From Roseovarius gahaiensis (GTDB lineage Bacteria > Pseudomonadota > Alphaproteobacteria > Rhodobacterales > Rhodobacteraceae), in the NCBI RefSeq assembly GCF_011601345.1, contig NZ_JAAORB010000022.1, positions 1-46,284 of the forward strand: DNA of 46,284 nt, given 5' to 3'. This document shows, piece after piece, positions 34,590 to 44,086 of this stretch. Positions within the stretch are counted from its first letter, which is position 1. Each line of letters starts with the position of its first letter. Under the pieces are notes generated by a model. It worked only from the letters and a program-made list of their open reading frames with translations, was not told where the DNA came from and searched no databases. The translations under genes and the position numbers were made by a program.

Positions 34590-36209
34590 TTAGCCTTGTT
34601 GTGCGCGTAGCGAAACCCCTGCTTTTTCAAGAGCGTCCCAGATCCGCCCGTCGCGGCCATAGACATCGCGACGGTATTGCACCGGGCCTTTGGCACGGGT
34701 GAATGCGGTGCGGTATTGGATGTGCACCGGCACGGGATCAACCATATTCACCCGCGTTTCGCGGCCTGTGTTCAACGTGGCATGGAAAAAGCCCTTGGGG
34801 TCGTTTTCTTGTTTGGCCAGCAATGTATAGGCAAATTCAAACGGTTTTTGAAGGCGGATACAGCCGTGGCTGTAGTCGCGCTTTTCGCGTTCGAACAGGT
34901 TTTTGGCAGGGGTATCGTGCAGGTAGATATTATACTTGTTCGGGAACATGAACTTGACCAGCCCAAGCGCATTGCGCTGTGACGGCGGCTGTTTGATCGC
35001 ATACGGGAAATTGGACGCGTTATAGGCGTTGAAATTGATCGATGACCGGCTGACCTGACGCCCCCGCCGATCATACAGCTTCAGATGTCCGACGGCATTG
35101 CGGTTGCGCTTCATCTGCGGCAGGTATTCGTTGACCGCGATAGACCGGGGCACATGCCATGTGGGATTGATGACCATATGGTCCATCTCGTCCGAAAACT
35201 CGGGGCTGCGGCGGGTGCTGTCATTCTTGCCTATCACGGCGCGGGTTTCGAAGGTGACAACATCATTGTCGAAAATCCGGGCGTGAAAATCGGTTAGGTT
35301 GACCATGATATGACGCTGGCCTTTGGGTTTATTCATCCAGCGTTCCCGCTCCATGGCGACAATGATCGATTTCAGTCGGTCAGAGACAGAGCGGTTGATT
35401 TCCGCCATCGTCCCGGATCCGGCCACGCCATCCGGCGTCAGGCCGTGCGCCACCTGGAAGCCCTGCACCGCCTGCAGCATCTGCGTGTCATAGCTGTTGG
35501 TGGCGCTGCGCGGCAAAAAGCCCATGGCTATCAAACGGTTGCGCATGGCCACCACTGCGGCCCCCGATTGCCCGGGCTTCAGCCCATCGGCAGGCACCTT
35601 GGGGCCCCATCCGCCTTGGGCCAGCACACGTTCCAGACGTAGCTTTTCCTTCATCAGGCGGCTGTACTCGTTGGTTTTCGGGGGCAAAGCCCGGAAAAAT
35701 CCGGCAGGATCGCTTTGCGCAAAGCCCGTCAGGTAGGATTTGCGGTCGCGATACGGCACCTGCCGTTTGATATCGCTGTCGATGCGAGCGGGAACCAAAA
35801 CACCGGTCTGCATGTCCCGCGCCAGTGACAGAAAGGCCCGGCTAAGCGCAACCTCTGCCAGCCCGCGATCCCTTGGTGAGCGCACCGAGTCAAGCTGGCG
35901 CAGAAGGCTGTCGGCATCGTACCGCGCGGACGGTAGCCCGTGGTCATCTGCCGCGGCGATGGCGTCGAACAGGGCCGCGCGACGGCGACGATCTTTGCGA
36001 GAGGATCCAGTCCAGAGCGGCTGATACCCGTATTCGCGATAAAACGCAGCAAGATCACGGTCCTGCGCAGCGGCTTCTGCCACGGCTTGCTTGAAGGCCG
36101 TCACCTGCCCCACGGCCTGTGAGGGTGTGGCGCTGACAAATAGTTGAACACACGCCACCAATCCGGCCAGCAGAAAAACTCGCACCCCTGCCTTGGTCAT
36201 CGCACCCAT
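34590..36209 (-). CDS. L,D-transpeptidase, YcbB/LdtD-like
   Basis: A 539-residue periplasmic enzyme that makes 3-3 cross-links in peptidoglycan. Signal peptide: [23 protein letters not shown] scaffold domain (about 35-205) precedes the PG_binding_1 motif [20 protein letters not shown] (211-230). The YkuD catalytic domain (about 300-480) has His431 in IYLHDTP, then SHGCIRLQ with catalytic Cys450, separated by the long capping loop typical of YcbB. AAGGA precedes ATG 36209; ATG 36200 is an alternative. It is the first gene of an envelope operon with lpxD, ACP and the ketosynthase. Confidence 0.94.
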   Translation of the reverse strand: MGAMTKAGVRVFLLAGLVACVQLFVSATPSQAVGQVTAFKQAVAEAAAQDRDLAAFYREYGYQPLWTGSSRKDRRRRAALFDAIAAADDHGLPSARYDADSLLRQLDSVRSPRDRGLAEVALSRAFLSLARDMQTGVLVPARIDSDIKRQVPYRDRKSYLTGFAQSDPAGFFRALPPKTNEYSRLMKEKLRLERVLAQGGWGPKVPADGLKPGQSGAAVVAMRNRLIAMGFLPRSATNSYDTQMLQAVQGFQVAHGLTPDGVAGSGTMAEINRSVSDRLKSIIVAMERERWMNKPKGQRHIMVNLTDFHARIFDNDVVTFETRAVIGKNDSTRRSPEFSDEMDHMVINPTWHVPRSIAVNEYLPQMKRNRNAVGHLKLYDRRGRQVSRSSINFNAYNASNFPYAIKQPPSQRNALGLVKFMFPNKYNIYLHDTPAKNLFEREKRDYSHGCIRLQKPFEFAYTLLAKQENDPKGFFHATLNTGRETRVNMVDPVPVHIQYRTAFTRAKGPVQYRRDVYGRDGRIWDALEKAGVSLRAQQG

Positions 36210-36531
36210 ACTGAAAATCCTTAGGTTGTTCGCACATCGAAACTATACACGGTGTTGGCAGGCCGGTCGCGAATTTGTCCATTCAATTCTGAGTTATGTC
36301 GCGTCGTCGCAACGTGATTGCGGCGAAAACGCATCGGCACTCGCGCAATTTGGGCACAGTATTCACGATATGCGCAAAAATCTGCCGAAAATACTTGCCA
36401 CAATCAATTTGGACTAAATCCCACTTGGTCAGTGATTCCTGATGTGCCATAACCTGAGCCAACTTGGGGATATAGAAACACAGCCCGCGAAACGTGGGCA
36501 CCGAGCAAGCGACGGGACAGGCGCTATTAAT
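36210..36531. promoter_or_regulatory. Divergent promoter region, L,D-transpeptidase / DUF882 gene
   Basis: This 322-bp region has no gene. TTGGTC (36425-36430), 17 bp, CATAAC (36448-36453) is a candidate promoter toward the DUF882 gene; none is clear for the minus strand. Both flanking products act on peptidoglycan, so shared control is plausible. Confidence 0.4.
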
Positions 36532-37101
36532 ATGACAAAAGACAGCTCTTTGGGCATGACGCGGCGTGCGGTTTTGGGGGCCTTTGCGGCGACCACCATG
36601 ATCGCAGCCCCCACCTACAGCAATGCGGCAGGGTTTTTGCGCGGGGCCGGCGATGTGCGCCGACTGCGTATGACATCGCCCCGCACCGGCGAACGGATCG
36701 ACACGATTTACTGGATCGAGGGTGACTACATCTCGGACGCGGTCAAAGAAATCAATTTGTTCATGCGCGATTGGCGCACAAACGATATCAAAAACATCGA
36801 CACGCGCACGATCGACATTATGGCGGCGGCCCACAACCTTCTGGATGTGGACGAACCCTATATGCTGTTGTCGGGCTATCGCAGCCCAAAAACAAACGCG
36901 ATGTTGCGTAGCCGGTCCAGCGGTGTGGCCAAGAATTCGCGCCATTTGCGTGGGCAAGCTGCGGATCTGCGGCTTGGATCGCGGTCGGTGTCACAAATGT
37001 TCCGCGCGGCCAAGGCCTGCCAAGGCGGTGGCGTCGGACGGTATTCGGGGTCGAACTTCGTGCACATGGATTGCGGCCCGGTCCGGACATGGGGCCGTTG
37101 A
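36532..37101 (+). CDS. YcbK-family (DUF882) peptidase M15-like protein, Tat-exported
   Basis: A 189-residue protein. The N-terminus MTRRAVLGAFAATTMIAAP carries a twin-arginine signal. The DUF882/peptidase M15 fold has the zinc-ligand triad His138 and Asp145 in SRHLRGQAADLRL and His178 in FVHMDCG, with SGYRSPKTNAMLR as the substrate loop. Family members are predicted LD-carboxypeptidase-like murein hydrolases. It is divergent from the L,D-transpeptidase, and the pair probably act in the same wall-remodelling pathway. The nearest ribosome-site candidate (GGGACAGG) is rather far, at about 11 bases. Confidence 0.92.
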   Translation: MTKDSSLGMTRRAVLGAFAATTMIAAPTYSNAAGFLRGAGDVRRLRMTSPRTGERIDTIYWIEGDYISDAVKEINLFMRDWRTNDIKNIDTRTIDIMAAAHNLLDVDEPYMLLSGYRSPKTNAMLRSRSSGVAKNSRHLRGQAADLRLGSRSVSQMFRAAKACQGGGVGRYSGSNFVHMDCGPVRTWGR

Positions 37102-37124
37102 GGCGCTACATACTGACGTGAATT

Positions 37125-37157
37125 AAAAAAACCGGCTATCAGAAGCCGGTTTTTTTT
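37125..37157. terminator. Bidirectional Rho-independent terminator
   Basis: AAAAAAACCGGCT (37125-37137) pairs with AGCCGGTTTTTTT (37144-37156) around ATCAGA. It separates the convergent DUF882 gene and lipA. Confidence 0.92.
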
Positions 37158-37176
37158 GTCTGTGTGTCTAAGCGTC

Positions 37177-38121
37177 TTAGCCAAGTTTCGCCAAACGCGC
37201 CTCGCGCAGGCGGGCAAAATCGTCACCCGCATGATAGCTTGAGCGCGTCAGCGGCGTGGCAGACACCATCAGGAACCCCTTGCCGTAGGCAGCTTTCTCA
37301 TAGGCGGCGAATTCATCGGGATGCACGAAACGATCGACTACATGATGTTTCGGCGTGGGTTGCAAATACTGGCCGATGGTCAAAAAATCGATATCGGCGG
37401 CTCGCATGTCATCCATCACCTGATGCACGGCCTGCCGGTCTTCGCCCAAACCAACCATGATACCGGATTTGGTGAACATCGACGGGTCGATCTCTTTCAC
37501 GCGCTGCAACAGACGCAGCGAATGGAAATACCGCGCGCCGGGCCGCACCGACGGGTAAAGCGCCGGCACGGTTTCAAGGTTGTGGTTAAACACGTCCGGT
37601 TTCGCCGCCACCACGGTTTCCAGAACCGAGGGTGCGCAATGCAGAAAATCGGGCGTCAGAATTTCAATCGTGGTTCCGGGGCTACGATGGCGCACGGCGC
37701 GAATCGTCTGCGCGAAATGTTCGGCGCCGCCGTCGTCGATATCGTCGCGATCCACGCTGGTGATCACCACATGGTTCAACCCCAGTTTCTGCACGGCGTC
37801 GGCCACGCGGCCGGGTTCAAAGACATCCAGATCCTGTGGCTTGCCTGTGGCCACGTTGCAGAACGTGCACCCCCGCGTGCAGATATCGCCCATGATCATC
37901 ATGGTGGCGTGACCCTGGCTCCAACATTCGCCGGCATTGGGGCAGCCCGCCTCTTCGCAGACGGTCACCAGGTTATGCTCACGCATGATCTTGTGCGTTT
38001 CGCGATATCCTTTGCCCGAAGGTGCCTTGACGCGGATCCAGTCAGGCTTTTTCGGCTGTGCATTATCCGGTCTATGCGCTTTTTCCGGGTGGCGCTGATC
38101 CGGGATCTTGAGGTCTCGCAC
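37177..38121 (-). CDS. lipA: Lipoyl synthase
   Basis: This radical SAM enzyme inserts two sulfurs into octanoyl-protein to make lipoate. Both iron-sulfur sites are visible: the auxiliary cluster Cys55, Cys60 and Cys66 in [12 protein letters not shown], and the radical SAM CxxxCxxC at Cys81, Cys85 and Cys88 in CTRGCTFC. The C-terminal RSSYHAG holds the Ser that ligates the auxiliary cluster. The 314-residue length is normal. It stands alone here, with no lipB beside it. Confidence 0.97.
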   Translation of the reverse strand: MRDLKIPDQRHPEKAHRPDNAQPKKPDWIRVKAPSGKGYRETHKIMREHNLVTVCEEAGCPNAGECWSQGHATMMIMGDICTRGCTFCNVATGKPQDLDVFEPGRVADAVQKLGLNHVVITSVDRDDIDDGGAEHFAQTIRAVRHRSPGTTIEILTPDFLHCAPSVLETVVAAKPDVFNHNLETVPALYPSVRPGARYFHSLRLLQRVKEIDPSMFTKSGIMVGLGEDRQAVHQVMDDMRAADIDFLTIGQYLQPTPKHHVVDRFVHPDEFAAYEKAAYGKGFLMVSATPLTRSSYHAGDDFARLREARLAKLG

Positions 38122-38267
38122 GAATTATTCCCCGCACATCATTTGTTAACTTGATGCAAGTATAGTGCACAGCGGTGGAGAGTGCCAGTTCTACAAATGC
38201 CGCATCGCGAGTCATCCGCGGCGGTTGTGATCAGTTCCCATCGCCTTATCGAGTGCTTTGGTGTGTA

Positions 38268-38295
38268 CCGGCCCGTGCTGTTTTGCGCGGGCCGG
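38268..38295. repeat. GC-rich hairpin in the lipA/VIT divergent region
   Basis: CCGGCCCG (38268-38275) pairs perfectly with CGGGCCGG (38288-38295) around a 12-base loop, followed by CTTTC. It lies 89 bp before the VIT-family gene. It could end a short transcript or regulate the downstream gene; no clear U-tract follows. Confidence 0.5.
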
Positions 38296-38383
38296 CTTTC
38301 ATCCGTGTGACGCATATGGTTGCAGATTGCGTCAGGTCATTTATCGTCTGACGTCACGGATTTAAACAAGGCAACAGCCCGCC

Positions 38384-39112
38384 ATGGACCCTGACAACAA
38401 ATTACAGGCGCCTCCCCCGGCCCTTGGCAAAACCCAACAGTTTCTCAAGCAGATCGTTTACGGCGGCAATGACGGAATCGTGACGACGTTTGCCATCGTT
38501 GCCGGGTTTGCCGGGGCCTCTGCCGAGGGGGTGGGCCACATCGGCGCGGTGGCCGTTCTTGTGTTCGGCTTGGCCAATCTGTTTGCCGATGCGGTTAGCA
38601 TGGGATTGGGCGAATTCTTGTCAGCCCGTGCGCAGAACGATTTGTATCGCAGCCGCCATCAGGCCGAGCTGCGCGACATCGGGCAGCACCCCTCGCACGG
38701 GGGAAAACGTATCACCGGGTTGTTGCAGCACCGAGGATTAAGCGACGAGGACGCAAAAACCATGACCACGATCTTGTCGCGCCATCCTCGCCTGATGGCG
38801 GATATGATCATGTCCTATCAACACGGCATGCACGACCCCGATGATGAAAACCCGGCAATCAACGGATTATTCACCTTTTTTGCCTTTGTTTGCTTCGGGG
38901 CCGTGCCGCTGGTGCCCTATTTCCTGTTCGATCCGACCCCGACGACTTTTGTAGTCTCCGTTCTGGCCACATTGCTTGCGCTTGTCGCATTGGGGTTGCT
39001 GCGCTTTGGAGCCTTGCGGGAAAATCTACTGCGCTCGGTCGGTGAAACGGTTTTGGTCGGGGGTGTTTGCGCCTTGGTGGCTTTTGGCGTGGGCTGGATT
39101 GTCGGCGGCTGA
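38384..39112 (+). CDS. VIT1/CCC1-family transporter
   Basis: A 242-residue inner-membrane protein. The first membrane segment has the family motif QIVYGGNDGIVTTFAIVAGFAGAS. A second follows (AVLVFGLANLFADAVSMGLGEFLSARAQ), then a soluble charged region (about 90-150) and three C-terminal segments (FFAFVCFGAVPLVPYFLF; FVVSVLATLLALVALG; VLVGGVCALVAFGVGWIVGG). Relatives export iron or manganese. Metal specificity is not readable from sequence. Convergent with the DUF6456 gene, 5 bp apart. Confidence 0.92.
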   Translation: MDPDNKLQAPPPALGKTQQFLKQIVYGGNDGIVTTFAIVAGFAGASAEGVGHIGAVAVLVFGLANLFADAVSMGLGEFLSARAQNDLYRSRHQAELRDIGQHPSHGGKRITGLLQHRGLSDEDAKTMTTILSRHPRLMADMIMSYQHGMHDPDDENPAINGLFTFFAFVCFGAVPLVPYFLFDPTPTTFVVSVLATLLALVALGLLRFGALRENLLRSVGETVLVGGVCALVAFGVGWIVGG

Positions 39113-39117
39113 GCCGC

Positions 39118-40236
39118 TTAGCCGATCAAGCCGCCGGACTCGCCCAAATCGTCGTAATACCATTTCAGCCGCTGCAGCGCGATTCGTAACACGATTTTGC
39201 CCGACCGTGCCGACCAACCCATGCGCCGTTCGGCGGTTTCAAGCCCTTCAAGATAGCAACAACAGCGCAACGCCATATCACCAAGCCCCGGCCCAAGGTC
39301 ACGCAAGGCTCCGACAACGCGCGCGCCAGCCTGCATCGCATACCGGTCTTGCGCGATGGCCTGCCGCGCGTCTTCGATTTCGGTCAACACCGTGTCCCAA
39401 TTGCTTGTGTTTTGCGGGCTGCTGATTTGCCCCAATTCGAAATCTTCGCGCAGACGCTCACCCGCATGCACCAAACCGGCTGACAGAAATGGCCGCCCGT
39501 CTCGGTCTTTGCGACGCGCCAGCGCCACCAACGGCGTTTCGCCAAGCCCGTAGCGCAGGCGTTTTGCGTCGGATGACGTTTGCGCATGGCAAATCTGCTC
39601 CCGCCCGATGAACCCAGCCGGGGCTTCGGCAAAGCCAAGCGCCTGATTTTCCGTCTCGGCAATCATCCGGTTCAACGCACTGCGGCCCGCCGCCGTGATC
39701 GTGTAGCGCAGGACACGTCCGGTGTTGCCGCAGGATATCCATGATTTCAAAGCCATCGCTTCGGCGATGGCGCGATCCACCACGGCGGTGCGCGACGAGG
39801 CCCCATCCGGTGTTTCCCGAACGACAACGGCCTTGTCCATGTCTGCCGACACGGCAAGAATCGCCCCTGTCTCGCAAAGGCGCAGCAGGATTCGCCGGGT
39901 TTGGGACGACAATTGGTCATCCGACAAGGTTTGCATCCTGTGGCTGGTTTCCGTGATCATTTTATCTTTCGCCTCCTTGATCTGAGAACCGGCCCGGCTG
40001 TGATGAAGAACGTGGCGGCCCAATCGGCGTAACCCCTCATCAACCAAAAGATCATCTCGCTTGGATTCGTAGCTACGGATCTGGCGCAGAACCGTCGAGG
40101 CATGGCATCCGGCCCGTCGCGCCAGCGCCCGGATCGATGTGCCACTTTCGGTATGCGCCAGATAGTGTATTGCAGGTTGGGGCACCCATGATGGAACGTC
40201 GGCCATCCGGTCCGACCCAACAGAGCCATACGCCAT
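39118..40236 (-). CDS. Helix-turn-helix protein with C-terminal DUF6456-like domain
   Basis: A 372-residue protein, ATG 40236, with AAGGA upstream. Residues 32-58 form a helix-turn-helix (TSIRALARRAGCHASTVLRQ), so DNA binding is likely. The C-terminal half, with ADAKRLRYG-like segment SSDAKRLRYGLGETPLVALARRKD, the acidic GERLREDFELGQI and the CCCYLEGLETAERRMGWSARSGKIVLRIALQRL tail described by position about 325-358, fits the DUF6456 family found across Rhodobacterales. Function is undefined. It may be a chromosome-associated or regulatory factor, which is inference. Confidence 0.82.
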   Translation of the reverse strand: MAYGSVGSDRMADVPSWVPQPAIHYLAHTESGTSIRALARRAGCHASTVLRQIRSYESKRDDLLVDEGLRRLGRHVLHHSRAGSQIKEAKDKMITETSHRMQTLSDDQLSSQTRRILLRLCETGAILAVSADMDKAVVVRETPDGASSRTAVVDRAIAEAMALKSWISCGNTGRVLRYTITAAGRSALNRMIAETENQALGFAEAPAGFIGREQICHAQTSSDAKRLRYGLGETPLVALARRKDRDGRPFLSAGLVHAGERLREDFELGQISSPQNTSNWDTVLTEIEDARQAIAQDRYAMQAGARVVGALRDLGPGLGDMALRCCCYLEGLETAERRMGWSARSGKIVLRIALQRLKWYYDDLGESGGLIG

Positions 40237-40476
40237 ATCAATTCCTTTCCACGTTCCCAACCGGGCCATTCCTGGCCTGGACTTTTGCAACTAATGGCAA
40301 AATAGCCACAACCTAAGCGGGTTTTTCTTACCAGTTCGTTAACTATAAACTGTTTGGTAACAATGACTTCCAAAAGGTAAACAACTGCTCAGGGCTGCGT
40401 CGGTGATATTGATAAAGACGCAACACCCGCTAAAGTTGCGTATGACAGGTGGTGAAATCAGACTGGAGAGATTGCC

Positions 40477-40821
40477 ATGTTGGATATGCTGTCAGCCCTC
40501 AACACCCTTCGCCGCCCCTGTCTTTTGATCCGTGCCGCGCGGTTCGGCTTGGCCGAGTATCGGCGCAGCACGCATTTGCCGCGGGTGTTGGGGATTGACC
40601 CCTTGCCGCGTAGCGGAGAGGCGCTGATGCTTTTGATGGACTTGGAACTGGACATCGAAGCCCAACGAAAAAAGCGCACCGCAGAGTATTCTGCAGCGCG
40701 CCATGTTGATGTTCTGATCGCCATGATGGGCGAAGCCCGAATTGTACGAGCTATGATACCTCAGGACGGCGCGGATCAGGTAAAGGCGTCGGGCATTGAC
40801 GCCTTTTTCTCGGCGACGTAG
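40477..40821 (+). CDS. Small conserved protein, DUF6477-like
   Basis: A 114-residue basic protein beginning MLDMLSALNTLRRPCLLIRA. It has LGIDPLPRSGEALMLLMDLE followed by a helical EAQRKKRTAEYSAARHVDVL. No enzymatic motif or membrane segment is visible. It resembles the DUF6477 family seen in Rhodobacteraceae, judged from memory of the opening pattern, so that name is tentative. Its last 46 bp overlap the 3' end of the convergent MttB-family gene. Divergent from the DUF6456 gene across 240 bp. Confidence 0.78.
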   Translation: MLDMLSALNTLRRPCLLIRAARFGLAEYRRSTHLPRVLGIDPLPRSGEALMLLMDLELDIEAQRKKRTAEYSAARHVDVLIAMMGEARIVRAMIPQDGADQVKASGIDAFFSAT

Positions 40822-42320
40822 CCGGCCAACGCTTCGGCGATTGCCGGATCAAGCGCGGGCTGCTGATAATTGCCCAGCATCTGGTGCATCTTGGCATTGG
40901 CCAGAAGCATCGTATCGCGCTCGCCTTCCTCGTGCCATGTTTCGAATGGCTTGTAATCCAGCACATCCGACCGCCAGAACGCCTTTTTGAAGTTGGCCTG
41001 CGTGTGAGCACAGCCAAGGTAATGTCCGCCCGGCCCGACTTCGCGGATGGCGTCCATGGCTTGCCCGTTCTCATCCGCGGCAATGCCCTCGGCCATTTTG
41101 TGCAAGACGCCCAGCTGATCTGCATCCATGACGAATTTTTCAAAGCTGGCGACAAGCCCGCCTTCCAGCCAACCACAGCTATGGAGCATGAAGTTCACAC
41201 CGCCCAGCAATACGGCGTTAAAGGTGTTTGCGGTTTCGTAGGCGGCCTGCGCATCGGGTAGTTTCGATCCGCACAAGCTGCCGCCCGACCGGAATGGCAG
41301 GCCCATGCGGCGCGCCAGTTGACCGGCACCATAGATGATCTGGCTGGCCTCGGGCGTCCCAAAGGTGGGCGCGCCGCTATTCATGTCGATCGAACTGACA
41401 AAGGCCCCAAAGATCACCGGGGCACCGGGACGCACCAATTGGCTATAAGCAATACCGGCCATGACTTCGGCCAGAACCTGCGTCAGAGTGCCGACCACCG
41501 ACACCGGCGCCATGGCGCCGCCCACGATAAAGGGTGACACGATGCATGCCTGATTGTGTTCGGCATACACCTCCAACGCGCCCATCATCACCTCGTCGAA
41601 GGTCATGGGCGAGTTGACATTGATCAGCGAGGTCATAACCGTGTTGTCGCGCACGAAATCCTCGCCGAACAGGATTTCACACATCTCGACGCTGTCTTGC
41701 GCGCGCGCTGGATCGGTGACCGACCCCATGAACGGTTTATCGCTCAGCGTCATATGCGCATAGAGCATGTCCAGATGGCGCTTGTTCACCGGGATATCGG
41801 TCGGCTCGCACACGGTGCCGCCGGAATGGTGCAGCCATTTCGACATATAGCCCAGTTTCACGAAGCGCTCGAAATCGGCCATGGTGGCATAACGGCGGCC
41901 ACCTTCCATGTCGCGCACAAAGGGCGGGCCATAGATCGGCGCACAGACCAGTGTGTCGCCCCCGATTTCGACATTGCGCTCGGGATTGCGCGCATGTTGT
42001 GTGAACCGTGATGGCGCGGTCGAGCATAGCTTGCGGGCCAGACCGCGCGGAATGTGCACGCGTTCACCACGAACATCGGCCCCAGCCTCGCGCCAGCGGT
42101 CCAACGCTTTGGGGTTTTCGACGAAATTCACGCCGACCTCTTCCAGAATGATCTCGGCGTTGGTTTCGATGATCTGCAACGCCTCTTCATCCAGAATTTC
42201 ATAAAGCGGAATGTTGCGTTCGATAAATTTCGCGGTTTCGACGCTTACGGCTGTGCGTTCTGCGCGGCGCGCCGCGCCACCACCACCACGTCCACGTCTG
42301 CGGGTTGCTGCTTCGGCCAT
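40776..42320 (-). CDS. Trimethylamine methyltransferase (MttB) family protein, non-pyrrolysine
   Basis: A 514-residue TIM-barrel corrinoid-dependent methyltransferase homologue (COG5598). The conserved stretches are EEALQIIETNAEIILEEVGV, the central MTFDEVMMGALEVYAEHNQ and SPFIVGGAMAPVSVVGTL, and the C-terminal GPGGHYLGCAHT. The frame has no internal TAG, so it is the pyrrolysine-free type, whose characterised members include the glycine betaine methyltransferase MtgB. The partner corrinoid protein and the methyl-tetrahydrofolate transferase are not adjacent. ATG 42320 begins MAEAATRRRGRGGGG, a basic tail unlike most homologues. Substrate unknown. Confidence 0.92.
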   Translation of the reverse strand: MAEAATRRRGRGGGGAARRAERTAVSVETAKFIERNIPLYEILDEEALQIIETNAEIILEEVGVNFVENPKALDRWREAGADVRGERVHIPRGLARKLCSTAPSRFTQHARNPERNVEIGGDTLVCAPIYGPPFVRDMEGGRRYATMADFERFVKLGYMSKWLHHSGGTVCEPTDIPVNKRHLDMLYAHMTLSDKPFMGSVTDPARAQDSVEMCEILFGEDFVRDNTVMTSLINVNSPMTFDEVMMGALEVYAEHNQACIVSPFIVGGAMAPVSVVGTLTQVLAEVMAGIAYSQLVRPGAPVIFGAFVSSIDMNSGAPTFGTPEASQIIYGAGQLARRMGLPFRSGGSLCGSKLPDAQAAYETANTFNAVLLGGVNFMLHSCGWLEGGLVASFEKFVMDADQLGVLHKMAEGIAADENGQAMDAIREVGPGGHYLGCAHTQANFKKAFWRSDVLDYKPFETWHEEGERDTMLLANAKMHQMLGNYQQPALDPAIAEALAGYVAEKKASMPDAFT

Positions 42321-42523
42321 GTGTTGTCCTACCCCTGAACTGCAATTTGCGCCCATTACAACAGGCGCGGCTGGCCCTTCAATACCGCAGCAAACCGGCT
42401 CACCACCCGAGATTTGCGGCCTTATGCGGTCTAAAGCGACATGTGACGCCAAGGTGATGCCGTTTTGCGGCCCGCTGCACGCCGGGTCTTGCGCAAATCG
42501 CACCTGCGTCCTATTGGCAGGGC

Positions 42524-44086
42524 ATGAGCCAGACATTGCATGACCGCCTTCTTATCATAGACTTCGGCAGCCAGGTGACGCAGCTGATCGCGCGCCGCTT
42601 GCGCGAATTGAACGTCTATTGTGAAATCCACCCCTTCCAAAGCGTCACCGACGCCTTTCTGGACGAGTTTGCGCCCAAGGCCGTGATCCTGTCCGGCGGG
42701 CCCGCCAGCGTGATCGACGAAGCATCGCCCCGCCCGCCAGAAAAGGTGTTCCAGCTTGGCGTGCCGATTTTGGGCATTTGCTATGGTCAGCAAGTGATGA
42801 TGCACATGCTGGGCGGCCGGGTGGAACGCGGCCATGGCACTGCGGAATTCGGCCGCGCCTATGTCAGTCCCAGCACGCAGCGAATCGATCTGCTGACCGG
42901 GTGGTTTTTGGAAGAACGTGAACAAGTCTGGATGAGCCACGGCGACCACGTTAGCCAGATCGCGCCGGGCTTTGAGGTGTATGGCACCTCGCCCAATGCG
43001 CCCTTTGCGATTACTGCAGATCTGGAACGACAATTCTATGCGGTGCAGTTCCACCCCGAAGTGCACCACACGCCGAACGGCAAGACGCTGTATGAAAATT
43101 TTATCCGTTTGGCCGGGTTCAAGGGCGATTGGACAATGGCCGCCTACCGCGAAGAGGCAATCCGCCTGATCCGCGAACAGGTGGGCGACAAGCAGGTGAT
43201 TTGCGGCTTGTCCGGCGGTGTCGACAGCTCGGTCGCGGCTGTGCTGATCCACGAGGCGATCGGCGATCAACTGACCTGTGTGTTTGTCGATCACGGCCTG
43301 TTGCGCCTGAACGAAGCCGATGAAGTGGTCACCATGTTCCGGGATCATTATAACATCCCCCTGATCCACGCCGACGAGGCAGATCTGTTTTTGGGTGAGC
43401 TTGAGGGCATAAGTGACCCGGAAGAAAAGAGAAAAACCATTGGGCGGCTCTTTATCGACGTGTTTCAGAAATACGCGGGCGACATCGATGGGGCCGAGTT
43501 TTTGGCACAAGGCACGCTTTACCCTGACGTGATCGAATCTGTCAGTTTTTCGGGTGGGCCTTCGGTCACTATCAAAAGCCACCACAATGTTGGCGGCCTG
43601 CCAGAAAAGATGGGCCTGAAGCTGGTCGAACCGCTGCGCGAGTTGTTCAAAGACGAGGTGCGCGCGCTTGGCCATGAACTGGGCTTGCCGGCATCTTTCA
43701 TCGGGCGGCACCCGTTTCCGGGGCCGGGCCTTGCCATTCGCTGCCCCGGCGAGATCACCCGCGACAAGCTGGAGATCCTGCGCAAGGCAGATGCGGTCTA
43801 TATCGACCAGATCCGCAAGCACAGCCTCTATGACGAAATCTGGCAGGCTTTCGTAGCGATCCTGCCGGTGCGCACGGTTGGCGTGATGGGCGACGGGCGC
43901 ACCTATGATTATGCCTGCGCGCTACGGGCCGTGACATCGGTGGACGGGATGACCGCCGATTATTACCCCTTCACCCACGAATTTCTGGGCGAAACCGCAA
44001 CTCGGATCATCAACGAGGTCAAGGGCATAAACCGCGTCACCTATGACGTGACATCAAAGCCCCCCGGCACCATCGAGTGGGAGTGA
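42524..44086 (+). CDS. guaA: GMP synthase (glutamine-hydrolysing)
   Basis: This enzyme aminates XMP to GMP, the last step of guanine nucleotide synthesis. The N-terminal glutaminase has catalytic Cys86 in GICYGQQ and His177/Glu179 in FHPEV. The PP-loop ATP pyrophosphatase motif SGGVDSS is at 230-236. The dimerisation domain has [14 protein letters not shown] and the terminal KPPGTIEWE. The 520-residue length is normal. It is divergent from the MttB-family gene over 203 bp and overlaps the downstream transporter start. Confidence 0.97.
   Translation: MSQTLHDRLLIIDFGSQVTQLIARRLRELNVYCEIHPFQSVTDAFLDEFAPKAVILSGGPASVIDEASPRPPEKVFQLGVPILGICYGQQVMMHMLGGRVERGHGTAEFGRAYVSPSTQRIDLLTGWFLEEREQVWMSHGDHVSQIAPGFEVYGTSPNAPFAITADLERQFYAVQFHPEVHHTPNGKTLYENFIRLAGFKGDWTMAAYREEAIRLIREQVGDKQVICGLSGGVDSSVAAVLIHEAIGDQLTCVFVDHGLLRLNEADEVVTMFRDHYNIPLIHADEADLFLGELEGISDPEEKRKTIGRLFIDVFQKYAGDIDGAEFLAQGTLYPDVIESVSFSGGPSVTIKSHHNVGGLPEKMGLKLVEPLRELFKDEVRALGHELGLPASFIGRHPFPGPGLAIRCPGEITRDKLEILRKADAVYIDQIRKHSLYDEIWQAFVAILPVRTVGVMGDGRTYDYACALRAVTSVDGMTADYYPFTHEFLGETATRIINEVKGINRVTYDVTSKPPGTIEWE

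Noticed and set aside
42431..43822. 463-codon open frame on the minus strand
   Set aside because: It is antisense to guaA, whose catalytic residues are all intact.
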